From contig CAVNZM010000012.1 of the NCBI GenBank assembly GCA_963693365.1, positions 2,232,001 through 2,296,000 of the forward strand: a DNA stretch of 64,000 bases. Reading direction: 5' to 3'. The position numbers and the translations under genes are program-made. Numbering within the stretch: the first letter of the stretch is position 1; every line of letters begins with the position of its first letter. Origin of the DNA: Amoebidium appalachense (taxonomy: Eukaryota; Ichthyosporea). The notes under the pieces are model-generated. The model saw only the letters and a program-made list of their open reading frames with translations. It did not search any database and was not told the DNA's origin. This document shows, piece by piece, positions 32,013 through 56,620 of the stretch.

Positions 32013-34064
32013 GTTGTCGTTCGGACCTTAAATTAAATTTCGTAGCTATACTGTGGAGTTAACTTTGGAGTTTCGTGCTACCAATTTTTTCGTTGCTTCT
32101 GATGCTTATGGCTGCCAAGTATTAATAATGTAGTCATGTACAGGATTGAACTCGAGCTCACACTGCTGGACTTTAACTTACACGGAGGGAAAACCGCGCA
32201 GGACCCCGGGTATGCTTCTGGGCTTAGAGCTTCGCAACACTGGCAGGTAGATAGAAGACTGACGTGTGCTTCTACAAATAAAGCTTAGGAGAAGAAGAAA
32301 TAAGGCAAAGAGATAAATGCTGGCTTGCCGATAGATAAAAGGCTTGCGGATAGAACTGTATGGCGGTGTGACCTTGTCTGTAGGAGAGTCTGTCATCTGT
32401 ACGTTACACCACAGTGTCACGGCTGCGACCTCGAGCTGTGTAAAAACGGGGAGGTCGGGAAGCTCCCGCGCGGTCTCCCCGCGCGGAGCTCATCAGCTGC
32501 AGGGGAGAGGTTTCGCGCCATTTTCACAGGCGAAGGAAGTCATTGGTTAGCCAAAACGATGTGAAGCCCTAAAAATTGGAATGTCTGAAAAAGACAGGGT
32601 ATGTACAGTACCAAGACATTTGCGGAATTCTTAGTATGTAGTTAAAATAATTTCAAAAAACCTAGCTAGTTCTCTTTATATACAGCTTGCTCGTGTTTAC
32701 AGCAAGTATAGACCAAATTATTTCCTGTACCTGTTACATTTCTGATTTGATACTGAAAAATGAAAAATTGACTGTCAGAAAATCAAGAGAACGGGGGAAA
32801 CGCTGACATATGCCAGTATGCCTGGTCGAAAAGAAACGTTGTGGGCCTTCAATTAGAACTACTGATCTTGTTTTTATATCTTTCTAATACTTTTTTAAGG
32901 ATATGAAATATTTGTGTAAGTGTAAATTCGGCTATTAAAAAATAAATAAAAAATAAAAAAATAAAAATAAAAATTTTGGCTCAGGATTCAGGAAAGCACA
33001 TTTTGCTCTCGATCTCCCCAGACTGCCCACGTTTAATATACGACGCATGTGATTGGCTAAGATCCTGTGGGTTGGAATCGACAGGAAGTGTAAATTCTTG
33101 TGATATGTAAACAATAAAATATTTAATATATGTGCTACAATAAAGCCGGATATTTGAAAGCCATTTATTTTTAGTTATTGTGCGCTAATATTCTAATACA
33201 GGGCATTTTGATAAAAGAGGTTGGGCCTGTTGGTGGAGCAACGTTGCAAAGATCCGTCATCGGCTCAGGCTCAGCGTACGTGATGTCACTCGCTATTGTC
33301 AACACACTCGATGATATCAACTCAATTATATCCGTTGCTGTTTCTACTATTATGAAGTCTATTCACTACAAAAAAAGTTCTCAGCCTCTCTTTCCGTTAA
33401 AATAATATATTTAAAAGTTGTGGCTCCTCCAATATTTTGCTCGTCGTTTTTTAATTTTCCATCGTATTTTGGTTCGACCTTGTTTCTATAGTCGAGGATA
33501 CCCCTGCTAGTTCAGTTGACGTGTTCGAGGGGATTACGAAATAATGATGTCAACTGAGGCTGCGGGAGCCTGAGACCGTCAGTCACTCGTTGAATCATGA
33601 CAGACAGAACGTTGTATTTGTTTTTATGTCCAGTGCAGTCATATATAACACTTCAAGGAGTCACAAAGACTCTTTAAAGGTGTGCATTGCGTTCTTACCT
33701 GGCTTTACCTTCGTCTCTGCTTCGCACAAAACTTGTGCTAGGCACATGCGCACATCAAACTAAACGGCTTTAATTATTTCAAGTGAGTACATAATCGTTG
33801 TAGTTTCAGAGATCTACTTTTCTGCCTTCAACTTTTTTCCTTGCTCCTATACAATACTTCGGCAAAGAAGGGTAACGCTTTTGTACCCAGAACCCAGTTG
33901 TTATCTGTGCACAACAAGGCTTCGGACGAAGGTAACGACTATCCAAATGTATAGAATGCACGACTGACCAAGCCACATTGCTGATGACCATGGGGATTGG
34001 GCACGTGCGTGTTGGAGGAAGTTTTTTTTTTGTGTGTGTGTGCGAGTGTCTGTGTGTGTGTGTT

Positions 34065-34097
<33 letters not shown>

Positions 34098-34631
34098 GGG
34101 GGGGGGGGTTGGGATCATGGGCTTTGCGTTCAAGGATCCTGGCATGTGTGCATGTGTTTGTTTGTGTGTGTGCACGTTTGTGTATTCAAAAGGCATGCGT
34201 GCGCAGTGTGGCAACCATGGGTGCGCCATTGAGCTTTATGAGACTGTGTGTGGTGTGTGGCTGTGCACGTGATATGTTATATTCGTGTTTCTTCTATAAC
34301 ATCCTTGCTCTCCCCACGATGCATGAGTTCGGTTGTGGACTTATGCCATTTTAGTCTGGCGTGTGCAACACTGAGCACAGTGTGAAATAGTGGGTCAACC
34401 GTTGTATTATTAGGAAACGGTCCGACCAGTAGTTGTGTGTATATGTGTGTCTGAGCGAGTTCAAATATATAGTGGGGACATAATATCCGTGTGTACTACA
34501 ATTGTATGATGAATACATATCGTGTTGTTTTCATTACTTTGTAGTGAAACGTCTGGTATGTGTTGATCAGAATTTTGTTTGCAAGTTTTGGGGTTTTCCT
34601 GATACGGCTACGTACGCAGGCGCTGTGTGAT
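32013..34631. other. Divergent promoter region between Dad1-like gene and CNNM
   Basis: About 2 kb (32013-34020) is AT-rich and nearly free of microsatellites, with an (A/T)AAAAA tract at 32937-32975. Microsatellite-like sequence resumes only with GT repeats and a G run at 34030-34108. No gene is recognised. A 75-codon open stretch at 33178-33405 lacks an ATG and was not called. Confidence 0.6.
32511..32524 (-). promoter_or_regulatory. E2F-like site
   Basis: TTTCGCGCCATTTT matches the E2F consensus TTTSSCGC and stands about 500 bp upstream of the Dad1-like start, in the shared divergent promoter. Cell-cycle control of a kinetochore gene would fit, but this is inference from a short motif. 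Confidence 0.35.
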
Positions 34632-44142
<9,511 letters not shown>

Positions 44143-44460
44143 TTAGCATTTCCCAGCGCAACCAGCGAGGCAGCTGGCAAGGCATACAGGATAAAGGAAA
44201 ATCGTTGCGGCACAGGAAACGGCACAGATTTCGCAGCAGTTCATGTCGTTGGGCTGCCCAGGTGCCGTGGCCGGGTGTGCTGCGATGTAGGCGGCAGCCA
44301 CACTCTGGCCGACTTGGCTGGACTTGGCCTCGAGGGCTGCCTGGTCGGCGCTGGGCATGGTGGAGGCGCTTGTAAGGTCGGCTGGGGCAGCGTAGGCCAC
44401 GGGAGAACCCAGGGGGGCGGTCACGAGCATTGTGGCGCAGAGAAAAGCGAATGGCTGCAT
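44143..44460 (-). CDS. Small secreted cysteine-rich protein, unknown function
   Basis: A 105-residue single-exon protein I do not recognise. ATG at 44458-44460 gives a clear signal peptide (MQPFAFLCATMLVTAP..., cleavage probably near YAAPAD). A Ser/Ala-rich middle containing KSSQVGQSVAAAY follows, then a C-terminal third with eight cysteines (NCCEICAVSC, YPVC, SCLAGCAGKC) ending TAA at 44143-44145. An upstream in-frame ATG at 44526 would add 22 residues before the signal and is less likely. A TATA-like box and CCAAT pair stand 83-140 bp upstream. A duplicated, frameshifted copy is at 47672-47984. The cysteine pattern would allow four disulfides in an extracellular peptide; no family or activity is claimed. 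Confidence 0.65.
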   Translation of the reverse strand: MQPFAFLCATMLVTAPLGSPVAYAAPADLTSASTMPSADQAALEAKSSQVGQSVAAAYIAAHPATAPGQPNDMNCCEICAVSCAATIFLYPVCLASCLAGCAGKC

Positions 44461-44542
44461 GGTGGGTAATTTTTTTTTTTTGCGTGGGTACTTAGTAAGC
44501 GAGTTGTCGTTACACTGATGCTTCACGCAGCGAGTTTGAATT

Positions 44543-44600
44543 GATTTATATAGGTGCGCTGCTAGGGCCTAGCGATTTCATTGGATACGTGGTAGCCAAT
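44543..44600 (-). promoter_or_regulatory. TATA and CCAAT boxes of the cysteine-rich gene
   Basis: On the minus strand, ATTGGCTACC (CCAAT complement, 44591-44600) and CCAAT (44580-44584) are followed by CTATATAAATC (TATA, about 44543-44553), 83 bp before the ATG. The duplicated copy keeps the CCAAT elements but has lost the TATATAAA segment. Confidence 0.6.
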
Positions 44601-44974
44601 GATTGTGTGTTAGGAACTGGGAATTTGTGATGGGCCAAGCTGCTGGAATCATCGATCCGCTGCCACATGATGTCGCTGTGCATGGCCCGGACTGCCACAA
44701 TACAAACCATACGTTGCCAGGAATACACCAAAAACAATAATGAGTATGGATCGGGGAGCATGCTACGAAGGGGTGAAAAGAGGTGTAACAAGAGGTGTGT
44801 CTTGTAGTTTTTTGCTTTCCTAAATTTTTTAAAAATACGGATGGAATCATTGGAATGCTTGGTGATCTCGAAAGCAGTCTGGAAAACACCGAGCCTGAGT
44901 TCAACTTACGGTAGTCTCCCGGCAAGGCCGCATAGTATGTACCGCTGGCATCGGATGCGCCCAAAGTTTCACGG

Positions 44975-45115
44975 ACCGGGTCGGGTCGGGCTTCATTGTG
45001 GTCAGGTCGGGTTCGGTCGGTCATGGAAGATCTACAGCCAGGGTCGGTCGGTCACCGGTCACACAAGTCCCAAACCGGGTCGGTCTCCGGGCCGGATCTA
45101 AGTGAAAACCTCGGG
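44975..45115. repeat. GGTCGGGT-rich degenerate repeat, cluster 1
   Basis: Contains GACCGGGTCGGGTCGGGCTT, CAGGTCGGGTTCGGTCGGTC and GGGTCGGTCGGTCACCGGTC. A related cluster, partly in inverted orientation, is at 45925-46110. Confidence 0.65.
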
Positions 45116-45205
45116 AGTCCTCCCTTAGCTAGTGGGGCCGCAGCGTGTAACAAGCGGGCACATCCATGATTAGATGGATCCCCTGTTTAATTTGCACGCC
45201 CTTGT

Positions 45206-45760
<555 letters not shown>

Positions 45761-45924
45761 CCAGTGTCTGAGAGCGTAGGCAGCAACTACTTGTACATGT
45801 GTCATAAGCAGTAAAAAATGATATATCATTGTACCTATACATAATCACTGTAGGCAACAAACGGAATAATAATGCACAACTATTAATAATATTAGTATTG
45901 TATTAGTAGCGGCTATGGATGCCC

Positions 45925-46110
45925 CCACCTCCCCCAGGCCCGGATACCCGGGCGGGTTTTGGCCTCGGGCCAAGTCGGTCACAGGCCGGCCCGGTCGGGT
46001 ATTTTTGGCTTTCGGGTATCTCCAAAATGACCTCGGTCACCCGACCGACCCGATGACCGGTCGGTCCCAGGTGGGCCGGCCCGGCCAGGCACATCCCTGC
46101 CCGCTGGCTT
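45925..46110. repeat. GGTCGG/CCGACC-rich degenerate repeat, cluster 2
   Basis: Contains CAAGTCGGTCACAGGCCGGC, CCGACCGACCCGATGACCGG and GGGCCGGCCCGGCC. It is followed by poly-A and an AAG repeat (46168-46232). Confidence 0.65.
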
Positions 46111-46162
46111 ACGGAAGTGGCTGGGCCCGGACTATGCTGCGCGTCGCCTGCGGCAACATACC

Positions 46163-46203
<41 letters not shown>

Positions 46204-46349
46204 AGAAGAAGAAGAAGAAGAAGAAAAGAAGAAGAGGCCGCAGGGAGACAGCACTCGAGTGACTAGAGTCAATCCGGCTCTTCGCTTTTGTAAAAATGCG
46301 CCAACTAACCAATGCCATCCCCCCCCCCCCCCCCCCCCCCCCCCCCCAG

Positions 46350-48655
<2,306 letters not shown>

Positions 48656-49163
48656 GAGGAGCTTCAAGTATCAAACATCATTAGAACCGTGACAATGACA
48701 TCAATACGCAATTGCAAGGCTTCAACCTAACTCTGGGAAATATACATATATATCACTGTACATCCTAGCCAGGCTGCATAGGCTGAAAAAAATGAATCAT
48801 AATAATTATAATAATAAATGAATGGTGTTGCCACTCTGATACTCAGTTTTTGAGTAATGGCGCTGCAAGGCGATTAATGATTATCTCGCCCAATTGACTC
48901 ATTTGAGCTTTTGCACACGCACGGGGTGAGTGAAATCTTAGGTGTATGGTGGGTATAATAATTGGGTCTGTGTTCTCAAAGACTTAGTTTCGGGGACCAT
49001 GGCTTCATGTTCTTAAGTTTTGCCATTCAATTTTTCCGTCTCGGTGTCACGTATATGCGTGGGAGGGGGAAGGGGTGGGGGGTCGGGCCCCGGGTGGGTG
49101 GGTGGGTGGGTGGGTGGGTGGGTGGGTGGTGGTGGTGGTGGATTTTTTTCTTCTTTTCTTTGT

Positions 49164-49215
<52 letters not shown>

Positions 49216-49452
49216 TTTTGTCAGCTTATGTACGAGACGCCCTTGTGTTGGTTCGAGAGTTGAGTGGGGGGGAAAGGGGGGGGAGGGGGGGGGGGGAGAT
49301 GGATTTACGAAGAACACAGACACAGACAATGCACTGCTGTGGGGCCCGAGGGAGGGAGGTGGGATCAATGTTAGTAAGGGTGTACGATAAGGGTGAACTT
49401 CTAGTAACTGTTTGCGGGAGGGAAGAAGAGAGGGTGAAGGTAGGCAAGAGGG

Positions 49453-49486
<34 letters not shown>

Positions 49487-51596
49487 TAGCTAGAACAGCA
49501 TGACGACTAAGCAAGGGCAGTCACTTCACACGCATCCTAGGACATACATTAAGACAACAACAACAACAACAACCCCCCCCCCCCCCCTCCCCCCCCCCCC
49601 CAGTGGCACCCAAACGCACCCACAAACACTCACACTGGGGCCTCGGATTCCCGAAGGTGGCCCCATCCCTCTAGTACTTTCCCCAAGGTTTCTAATCGAA
49701 GGTTTACAATTTTTGAAAACAAAAAAAAAACAGCGATCTTGCTTGTTCTCAAATAATATTACAATCTTGACATAAATGGTCCCTTGTGCTGCCAGTGGTA
49801 GTACCCTTTTACACTACTCTACTACTAAACACCTCTTGAACTTCGTTTAGTGACCCACCCCCCAGGCACGCACACGTGCACACAGAACTCCGAGCTCGTA
49901 ATGATGCTGTCCGCATATTGCAAATAAATCGCCCTCAGAGTGTACATATTCAAGGGGTTAAAGTGTGTTAAATTGTAAAGTATAATGTGTTGAATGTGTC
50001 AGTAAAGTGTAAGGGAATCCAGAGGATCATGAGTTAAGATGATAATGATGGTCGGGGTAATTATACCGTTCTGATGACTAGTTTTGTGAATAGCAGAGAA
50101 TTCACGTGCGCACAGCCAAGGAGGTAGGTATCATTTGATTTGTTAACTGCATTTTGCCTTTTTGCTGACTCAGTGTGCTGAAAGATGGGCTTTACATGCA
50201 CGCGGTATTTAGTGAAGTTGCTATGTATACAGGGTATTGTGTGTGCGGTTAATTTTCGGATTATTTGTTTTTTCGGTTGATTTTTACGGTCCACTTGGCA
50301 CACTTAACCCACGATCCCAGCTGGTATTCGAGTTAGTTACCAGACTATCATGGTAATCTTCATTGCTTTGACTTTTGGTTTATTTGTTTTTTCGGTATAG
50401 TTTTCCGGTCCCCCAGGCACCCTTCCATTTCGATGCCTCAACTTTTCGAGCATCAAAACAGAGAGCGTATGTCATTTATGTTGCCCAGTGCAGCTCTTGC
50501 AACCCCCCCACCCCCCTCCCCCCACCTCTCCCCCGTCCCCCTCCCCCCCCTCCCCCCCCCCCCCCTCCCCCTCCCTCCCCCCCTCTTTTCCCGAGCCCCT
50601 CCCCCTTCCCCCCTCCCCCTTCTCCTCTCCCCCTCCCCCCGGGTAGCTTCGCTGAATTCAGTCCGACTGTGAAATACAATGAGTAAAGCTCCGCAGTAAT
50701 GAGTTATTACTTGCCTGTGGTTATGAAATCTTTGCTCGGATTGTTCACCATGCAGTAAACCACTCTCTCTTTCCCTTCTCGCCCCTCCTCCCCCCTCCCC
50801 CCACCCCCTACCCCCCCTCCCCCCAACCTCAAACCCTGTCTATCCCCCCCCCCCCCCCCCCCTCCCCCCCCTCCCCCCCCGCCCAGGCCGTCTTTCTGCG
50901 TCATGCAGCAGTACTTGCCGAGGTTCCCGTATAGTTCTCTGTCACACTAACAAGATTGATCATAACCCGCCCCCCCCCCACAACCTCCACCACCCACCCA
51001 CCTACCCACCATTTCGGGTACATAACCAACATATGTCCCTCGGCTGTTGAAAATCAACTCTATTCCAAATTTCCCCCCCCCCCCCCCCCCCCCCCACCCC
51101 CCCCCTCCAACCTACCCCCTTCCCCTTCCCCCAACCAACCACCATGGCCACCCATCCACTCCCCTCCCCCATCCACCTACCCCGACCCCTCCACCCCACT
51201 CTTCCTTATCTCTCCCGTTTTCCCTCCTTACACATACTCCACATTGGCGACACCCCCTCCCTCTTCTCCCATCCCCTCCCCCCCTCCCCCCCCCCACAAA
51301 CACATGTACACACACACACACACACATGCACAAACACACACACCCTCCCCCACCGGTCGGCCAACATCACCAGCAAATTGAATTTTTTTTTTTTTTTTTT
51401 TACATCGACCACCTGCACACAACGTCGGTACATCTATGTGACCCCTACGATCCTTGGAGCCGCTGGCCATCACTTACACAGAACTCTTACCACCACCTGC
51501 CGTTGCAGCGAACAGCGAAATTTCAACAAATATGAAGGGGGGGTCCAATAGAGGAGAAATGTGTTAGTGTGTTTGTGTGTGTGTGTTTGTGTGTGT

Positions 51597-51654
<58 letters not shown>

Positions 51655-52427
51655 TGTGTGTGTGTGTGTGCGTGCGTGCGTGTGTGTGTGTGTGCATGCA
51701 GGTGCACGTGTTTGTGTTTGTGTTTGCATAATGACTTTAAATGTGATAAGCGTGTGTGTCGCAGGTGGTGTGATGTGTGACTGTGTGCTTGGTTTAACCG
51801 TGAGTGTTTTCTTTTCCGAAGTTCTTTTCTTTCCCTTCCTTTTTTCTTTTTTTCTTTTTCTTGTGGGTGTGTGGGTGTGTGGGTGGGTGGGTGTGTGGGG
51901 GGGAGGGGGGGGGGGGGGACGGAGAGGGGAGGGAGCTTGTATTTGCATCATGATGTGTGGCAACACAGTCACCCAGCCGTCGATATGGTCCAGACACGAG
52001 TTTTATTAACCACCATTCAGACAGAACCTTAAATGTGTCGACTGCAGCCACTGCCACATGATTCTAATATTGAAAACAGAAACGCGCCATGTATTATTAT
52101 GGTGACACGAAAATACTGACCGAGTGTGTAATCACACCACCTCCTTCATCCATAGTTCGCAAGGGAAGCGTTGTGTTACGTTGTGAGACTGTGTTGGAGG
52201 AGCATGCATTCCTTCGCTTTTACAAATAACCTTGGGGGTTTACGCTGTTTACTCGAGGCAAAGAGAAACCAGTCTCAGGTATGGGGGGGTTTTTGCTCGG
52301 AATATCCCCTCAGCGGTATATCATGATCACGTACATAGATGTCGGGTGACGACTATATATCAGGGTTTACTTTCTCTACAAGACACCATAAAGACTACAA
52401 AGAGAAATCAATTAGTTGGGGTTCCCC

Positions 52428-52485
<58 letters not shown>

Positions 52486-52540
52486 GGGCTCCCCTGGGAC
52501 ACTCGGTATCAGCTGGTTGTGTGTCTGTGTGTGTGTGTGC

Positions 52541-52584
<44 letters not shown>

Positions 52585-52829
52585 AACCTTTTATATCCGG
52601 AGGAATGTAGATTGCGTTGATTCTATTGGCCAACTTTAGGAGAACCAATCAATCCACAGAATCTTTTAGCCGGCGCCGGCGGCCTCCCTCTTTCAAAGTT
52701 TGAGCTGGCAGGGGACGGTCACTCTCGAAAAAACTTCGACGTGTGTAGTTTGAATTTGTGGGGTAGGCTGCAACTCCCACCCGTGTTTTTTATCTCTTTC
52801 TTTTCAATTTTTATATTTGCTGTTCAAAA
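48656..52829. other. Intergenic region before complexin
   Basis: Ordinary sequence at 48656-49060, 49650-50490 and 51960-52420 holds no recognised gene. Repeat-rich parts: GGGT repeats and a 51-nt G run (49097-49213), G run 49459-49486, C tracts 50514-50640, 50780-50885 and 51072-51096, poly-T (51382-51400), GT repeat (51599-51650) and a 50-nt poly-T (52431-52480). A degenerate motif TTTGTTTTTTCGGT...CGGTCC occurs at 50265 and 50389. Confidence 0.6.
52621..52829 (+). promoter_or_regulatory. Complexin promoter
   Basis: Microsatellite-free 200 bp 5' of the complexin ATG, with inverted CCAAT (ATTGG 52625-52629), CCAAT (52645-52649) and a GCCGGCGCCGGCGGC palindromic GC block (about 52669-52683). 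TTTATATTTG precedes the start closely. Placement is by position. Confidence 0.4.
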
Positions 52830-53309
52830 ATGGCCGCGGCAGCATCCCTTGTGTTGGGAGGCAATCCCCTTGACAAGGTTCTTGGAGGGGACGATGACAA
52901 GAAGAAGAGTCTGACTTCTGCTGAGAAGAAAGAAATTGCTGCGAAGGTACGCTCAGTTGCATGCTGCAAGCTCACCCTATTACCCCCCCCCCCCCCCCAC
53001 CCCCTCTTCCTCTTCTTTCTTTCCTTCCCTTCCCTTCCCTTCCCTTACCCTCCAACACGCCCACACACTTACACACCAAAGGTCGCACAAAAGCACAACC
53101 AACGAACCCTTTCAGCTCGTCTGACGCCAACCTCTCGTTACCTGCTTGATGATGTTCGTTTCATGTTCTCGCCACCATTATTAGGTGCTTACACTTCGTG
53201 TCGGTAAAATCCACCAGCTCATGGTGGAAGTTAGGAGTCCTATACTATCACGATACTGTTTGCACCACCAGGAGCACCAAACAGGCTCGTGTTTCACACG
53301 CGCCTACAG

Positions 53310-53408
<99 letters not shown>

Positions 53409-53925
53409 TCTGTGCCACACACACGCACGCGCACACAGCTTGTGCCCCCACCCCTCCCCCCCCCCACCCCTCCCCCCTCTGAAACACTACACTTGTACCC
53501 CTGCCTCATTCTTCATAATCCCCTAAAGCTCCCCCCTCCCCCCCCCCTTCCCACCTGCCCTCTCCCCCCCCCTCCCTTCTCCCCCCCCTCCCCCCCGGCA
53601 CCCCCTTCTCCGCCCGCCCTCCCCCCCCCCCCCCCCCCCCCCCCCCACCCTCTCCCTCTCTGCCTTTTGGCAAGAACTACCTGACCCGTCTTCACATGCC
53701 AGCTTGCGCACGGATCTCCCTAGGGTTACCGTGCAACTCAATACTTGTTAGGCTTTTTTTATTTCTTTGGTGTCTACTCTTATGTAGCGTGTGCTTTTGC
53801 GCTCTTGAGAAAGTATTCATTGGAAGGAATCGTGGGAGCGAGCGGAAAGGGGCTTAAAGGTGGAGACGACAGTTTGGGGGGGGGGGGGGGGGGGGGGAGG
53901 GGGGGGTTGGAGGGGGTTCATCTTG

Positions 53926-53956
<31 letters not shown>

Positions 53957-55009
53957 TAAGGCTTGGGGGCAGGGAGGGGGGGGGGGGGGGGGGGGGGGGG
54001 GCTAAGTGGTAGTGGTGGTGTGTGGGAAGAGGGGGGAAGGGGTGGAGGTGGGGGGGGGAGGGGGTAGGGGGGGTTGGAAGGTAGGCTACTAATATTAGTG
54101 TTATGTATTTAATTCTCTATATACCTCAGCCCCCGTCTTTTTTGGCTACTTCCTTCATTCTCTCTTCCGCTTTTCTTTTCATGTTTTGACCTGCATATTT
54201 CCTTAGGTGGAAGCAGAGGCAGCTGCCTTCAAAGAGCAACAGGAGGAGAGGTCGAAGGAGAGACACAGCGCTGCAGCAGACAGGGTATGTGGTGGTTGAT
54301 GATTGTGTGGAAAGATCAACATGCGTAGTGGGGGGTTTAGATGAGATGTGAGTCTGTGTGCGTGTGTCTGTGCCACATGTGCAAATGGCGTTTCATACGT
54401 ATGAAAAAGTTGCATAGATGTGAAATGAAATGCTTGACTGTGTGTTTGAATGCCGTGATGCACGTGTGGTAAGCGAGTGTGTAAGTCAATAGGTGTGTAT
54501 ATTCGTGTGGAAAAGTGTGTGTATGCACGCGGAAGTCCCCGTACGCGTGTGCTGGAGTGTGTGCGTGAGTCTCAAAGTTTTGTGTGCGTCTCATGTACGC
54601 AGGTGCGCAGGTGGGCGTGGGGGTGCGTGGTTGGTGTGGGTGTGGCAGTGCTTGTGTCTATGTAGCACACGGCGTGTGTTAGGGTTGGTGTGTTGGTATG
54701 TTTGTGTATGTGCTTGGATGGGTGGGTTGGTGAGCGTGTGCTGGTGTCCGTGCGCGCGTGTCTGCATGTGTGTGTGTGTGTGCGTGTTAAATGTATGTTT
54801 GTGGCACTATGTTACATACTTCCTGCGTACGTCATGTTCTGCATATACGAAAAAATAACACACATGCTGTGGACCTCATATCATGCACCAGACTTCAAAC
54901 TCCCGCCTCCCCAAAAGAGGGTTATGCCTGCGCATTTATTCGGTTTTGGTTTGGTTTTCTTTTTTCTTCCTCCGTACATGTGTACTTCAATCCACCCCCA
55001 CCCTTCAAT

Positions 55010-55057
<48 letters not shown>

Positions 55058-55794
55058 CGTGCAAGTAGCTCCTACCTGCAGGGGTTTTTCGGGTTTCTGT
55101 TTTGTATTTATGTCTGTGTGGTTTTGTACATCATAGCCTCATTCTCATAACGTTCTCTAAATCAATATATCCCCCCGCCCACCCTTGTCAGCCATGAATG
55201 TGTACCTTTTGCTCAGTACACATTCTACCCCCCCCCCCCCCCCCCCCCCCCCCCCGCCCCCCCCCCCTCCCCCCCCCCTCCCCCCCTCCCCACCCACGCT
55301 GTTGCCGAGGATGGGCTCTGCATATGTTGCATGCTGCACCTTATGTTGAATACTATGCATACTTGCATGGTGAATTTTGTAAGCTCTTATGCCTCCTGCA
55401 CCATGTTTCTCGTCGGGTATTTGCAGCTCCTACTCATTAAGACCCCCCCCCCCCCCCCCCCCCCTCCTCTTCCTTCTTGCATTCTGTGTGTTTCGTACTC
55501 GAATATGGTGGGGTGTGCCACGATGTATTCGAAACCCCATATCTCCCAACCCTCCCCCCCTCCCCCCCCCTCCCCCCCCCCCCCCCCGGATGACGTGGGC
55601 CCCCCCTGAGGATGGGCTCTGCTTATTATGCATACTCTTTATGTATGGCTTGCATTCTGCATCGTGTTATCCGTTTGTTCTTGTGTACTTCGTACTTTTT
55701 AACGCATTCAAACCCCCCCCCCCCCCCCCCCCCCCACTCCTCCCCCCCCTCCCCGTTCCCCCTCTCCCCCCCCCCCCTCTCGCCCTCCACCAAT

Positions 55795-55825
<31 letters not shown>

Positions 55826-56332
55826 CCCTCAACCATGTAACTCCTGAAATCACCCACCCAACCTTTGTGAGGAAATATGGTTGCTTTTCTGTAGGGCGCC
55901 TTTTTGGAGCTACTCAAATAAACGTCCCCTGCACTTGTCCTTTCCCCTTTTGCTCACTGCCGGGGTGTTGTGAGAAATGGTAATATATGCAGCCCTCCCC
56001 TTTAATGATAGCACGTTGCTGATTTGTATGTGCAAAAACCAAAACCACACCCCAAACCCAATCCCCCCTTATCACCCCCCTTCTCCCCAGTGCGCCGGCA
56101 GAGCTTTGTTATTCGTATGGCATTACATTTGTGCAACACAAACACGAGCCCTATTATTAACCCCCTCCCCCCCCCCCCCCCCCCCGACCCCCTTTCCACA
56201 CGTGCACACATGATTTGTAAAACACCGCCACACACGACCTATTAAACATGTACTTCCACCTACCAATATATGCACAGGCACAAACACACACACACACATG
56301 CACGCACGCACGCACACACACGCGCGCGCGCG

Positions 56333-56381
<49 letters not shown>

Positions 56382-56419
56382 CATCCCCCTCCCCCCTTCC
56401 CCCCCCAACACACACACAC

Positions 56420-56455
<36 letters not shown>

Positions 56456-56620
56456 ACACACACACAGGCTGCCGCCATGCGTGCCAAATACAACCTCCCC
56501 GACCCAGCCGCGTCTGATGACAAGAAGAAAAAGAATTCGAGCAGTGCAGCGGTGGCACCCGAACCGAAGGAGGAAACGAAGAAAACGGAAGAGAAAAAAG
56601 ACAAGTGTGTGATCATGTAA
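52830..56620 (+). CDS. Complexin with C-terminal CAAX box (3 exons)
   Basis: Complexin (synaphin) family: a small helical protein that binds assembled SNARE complexes and regulates vesicle fusion. Exons: 52830-52946, 54207-54284 and 56468-56620; GT-AG, all phase 0; 115 residues. The N-terminus (ASLVLGGNPLDKVLGGDDDK) matches the LGG...LGGD(D/E) start of complexins. Residues about 40-75 (EAEAAAFKEQQEERSKERHS, then AAADRAAAMRAKYNLPD) match the accessory/central helix ending in MRxKYGL-like sequence. The tail is charged (Lys/Glu/Ala) and ends KDKCVIM, a CAAX motif expected to be farnesylated, as in animal complexin 3/4-type proteins. Membrane targeting is inferred. Family recognition is from the helix pattern; animals and choanoflagellates are the known hosts. 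Confidence 0.78.
55185..55227 (+). mobile_element. C-tailed element, diverged 3' fragment (complexin intron 2)
   Basis: GCCATGAATGTGTACCTTTT then GCTCAGTACACATTCTACCCC matches the fragment at 14433-14483 and, more weakly, the main family 3' end. Bounded by C-rich sequence. Sense to complexin. Confidence 0.4.
55302..55442 (+). mobile_element. C-tailed element, diverged copy (complexin intron 2)
   Basis: Shares GAGGATGGGCTCTGC, a GCATACTTGCATG block, CCTGCACCATG and CGTCGGGTAT with the old copy at 17121-17403, then runs into C. Sense to complexin. Confidence 0.6.
55588..55712 (+). mobile_element. C-tailed element, 5'-truncated copy (complexin intron 2)
   Basis: Begins directly after a C run at GGATGACGTGGGCC and is nearly identical to the SLU7 copies. 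It ends AACGCATTCAAA followed by C. Sense to complexin. Confidence 0.85.

Larger units (their letters stand above)
52947..56467 (+). repeat. Complexin introns: (CA)48, C tracts, element copies
   Basis: Intron 1 (52947-54206) contains a CA repeat at 53310-53406, C tracts (53450-53646) and G runs (53876-53907, 53978-54001). Intron 2 (54285-56467) contains ordinary GT-rich sequence, C runs of 30-40 nt (55012-55056, 55229-55290, 55442-55464, 55713-55735, 55797-55823, 56420-56455), three C-tailed element copies and a CA repeat (56340-56379). Confidence 0.85.

Noticed and set aside
32140-32190. GAGTTCAATCC-like sequence on the minus strand resembling a tRNA T-loop
   Set aside because: There is no matching acceptor or anticodon stem, so it is at best a degraded tRNA-derived fragment.
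33178-33405. 75-codon open stretch in the Dad1/CNNM promoter region
   Set aside because: It has no ATG, no recognisable motif and no splice context; AT-rich intergenic DNA of this length can stay open by chance.
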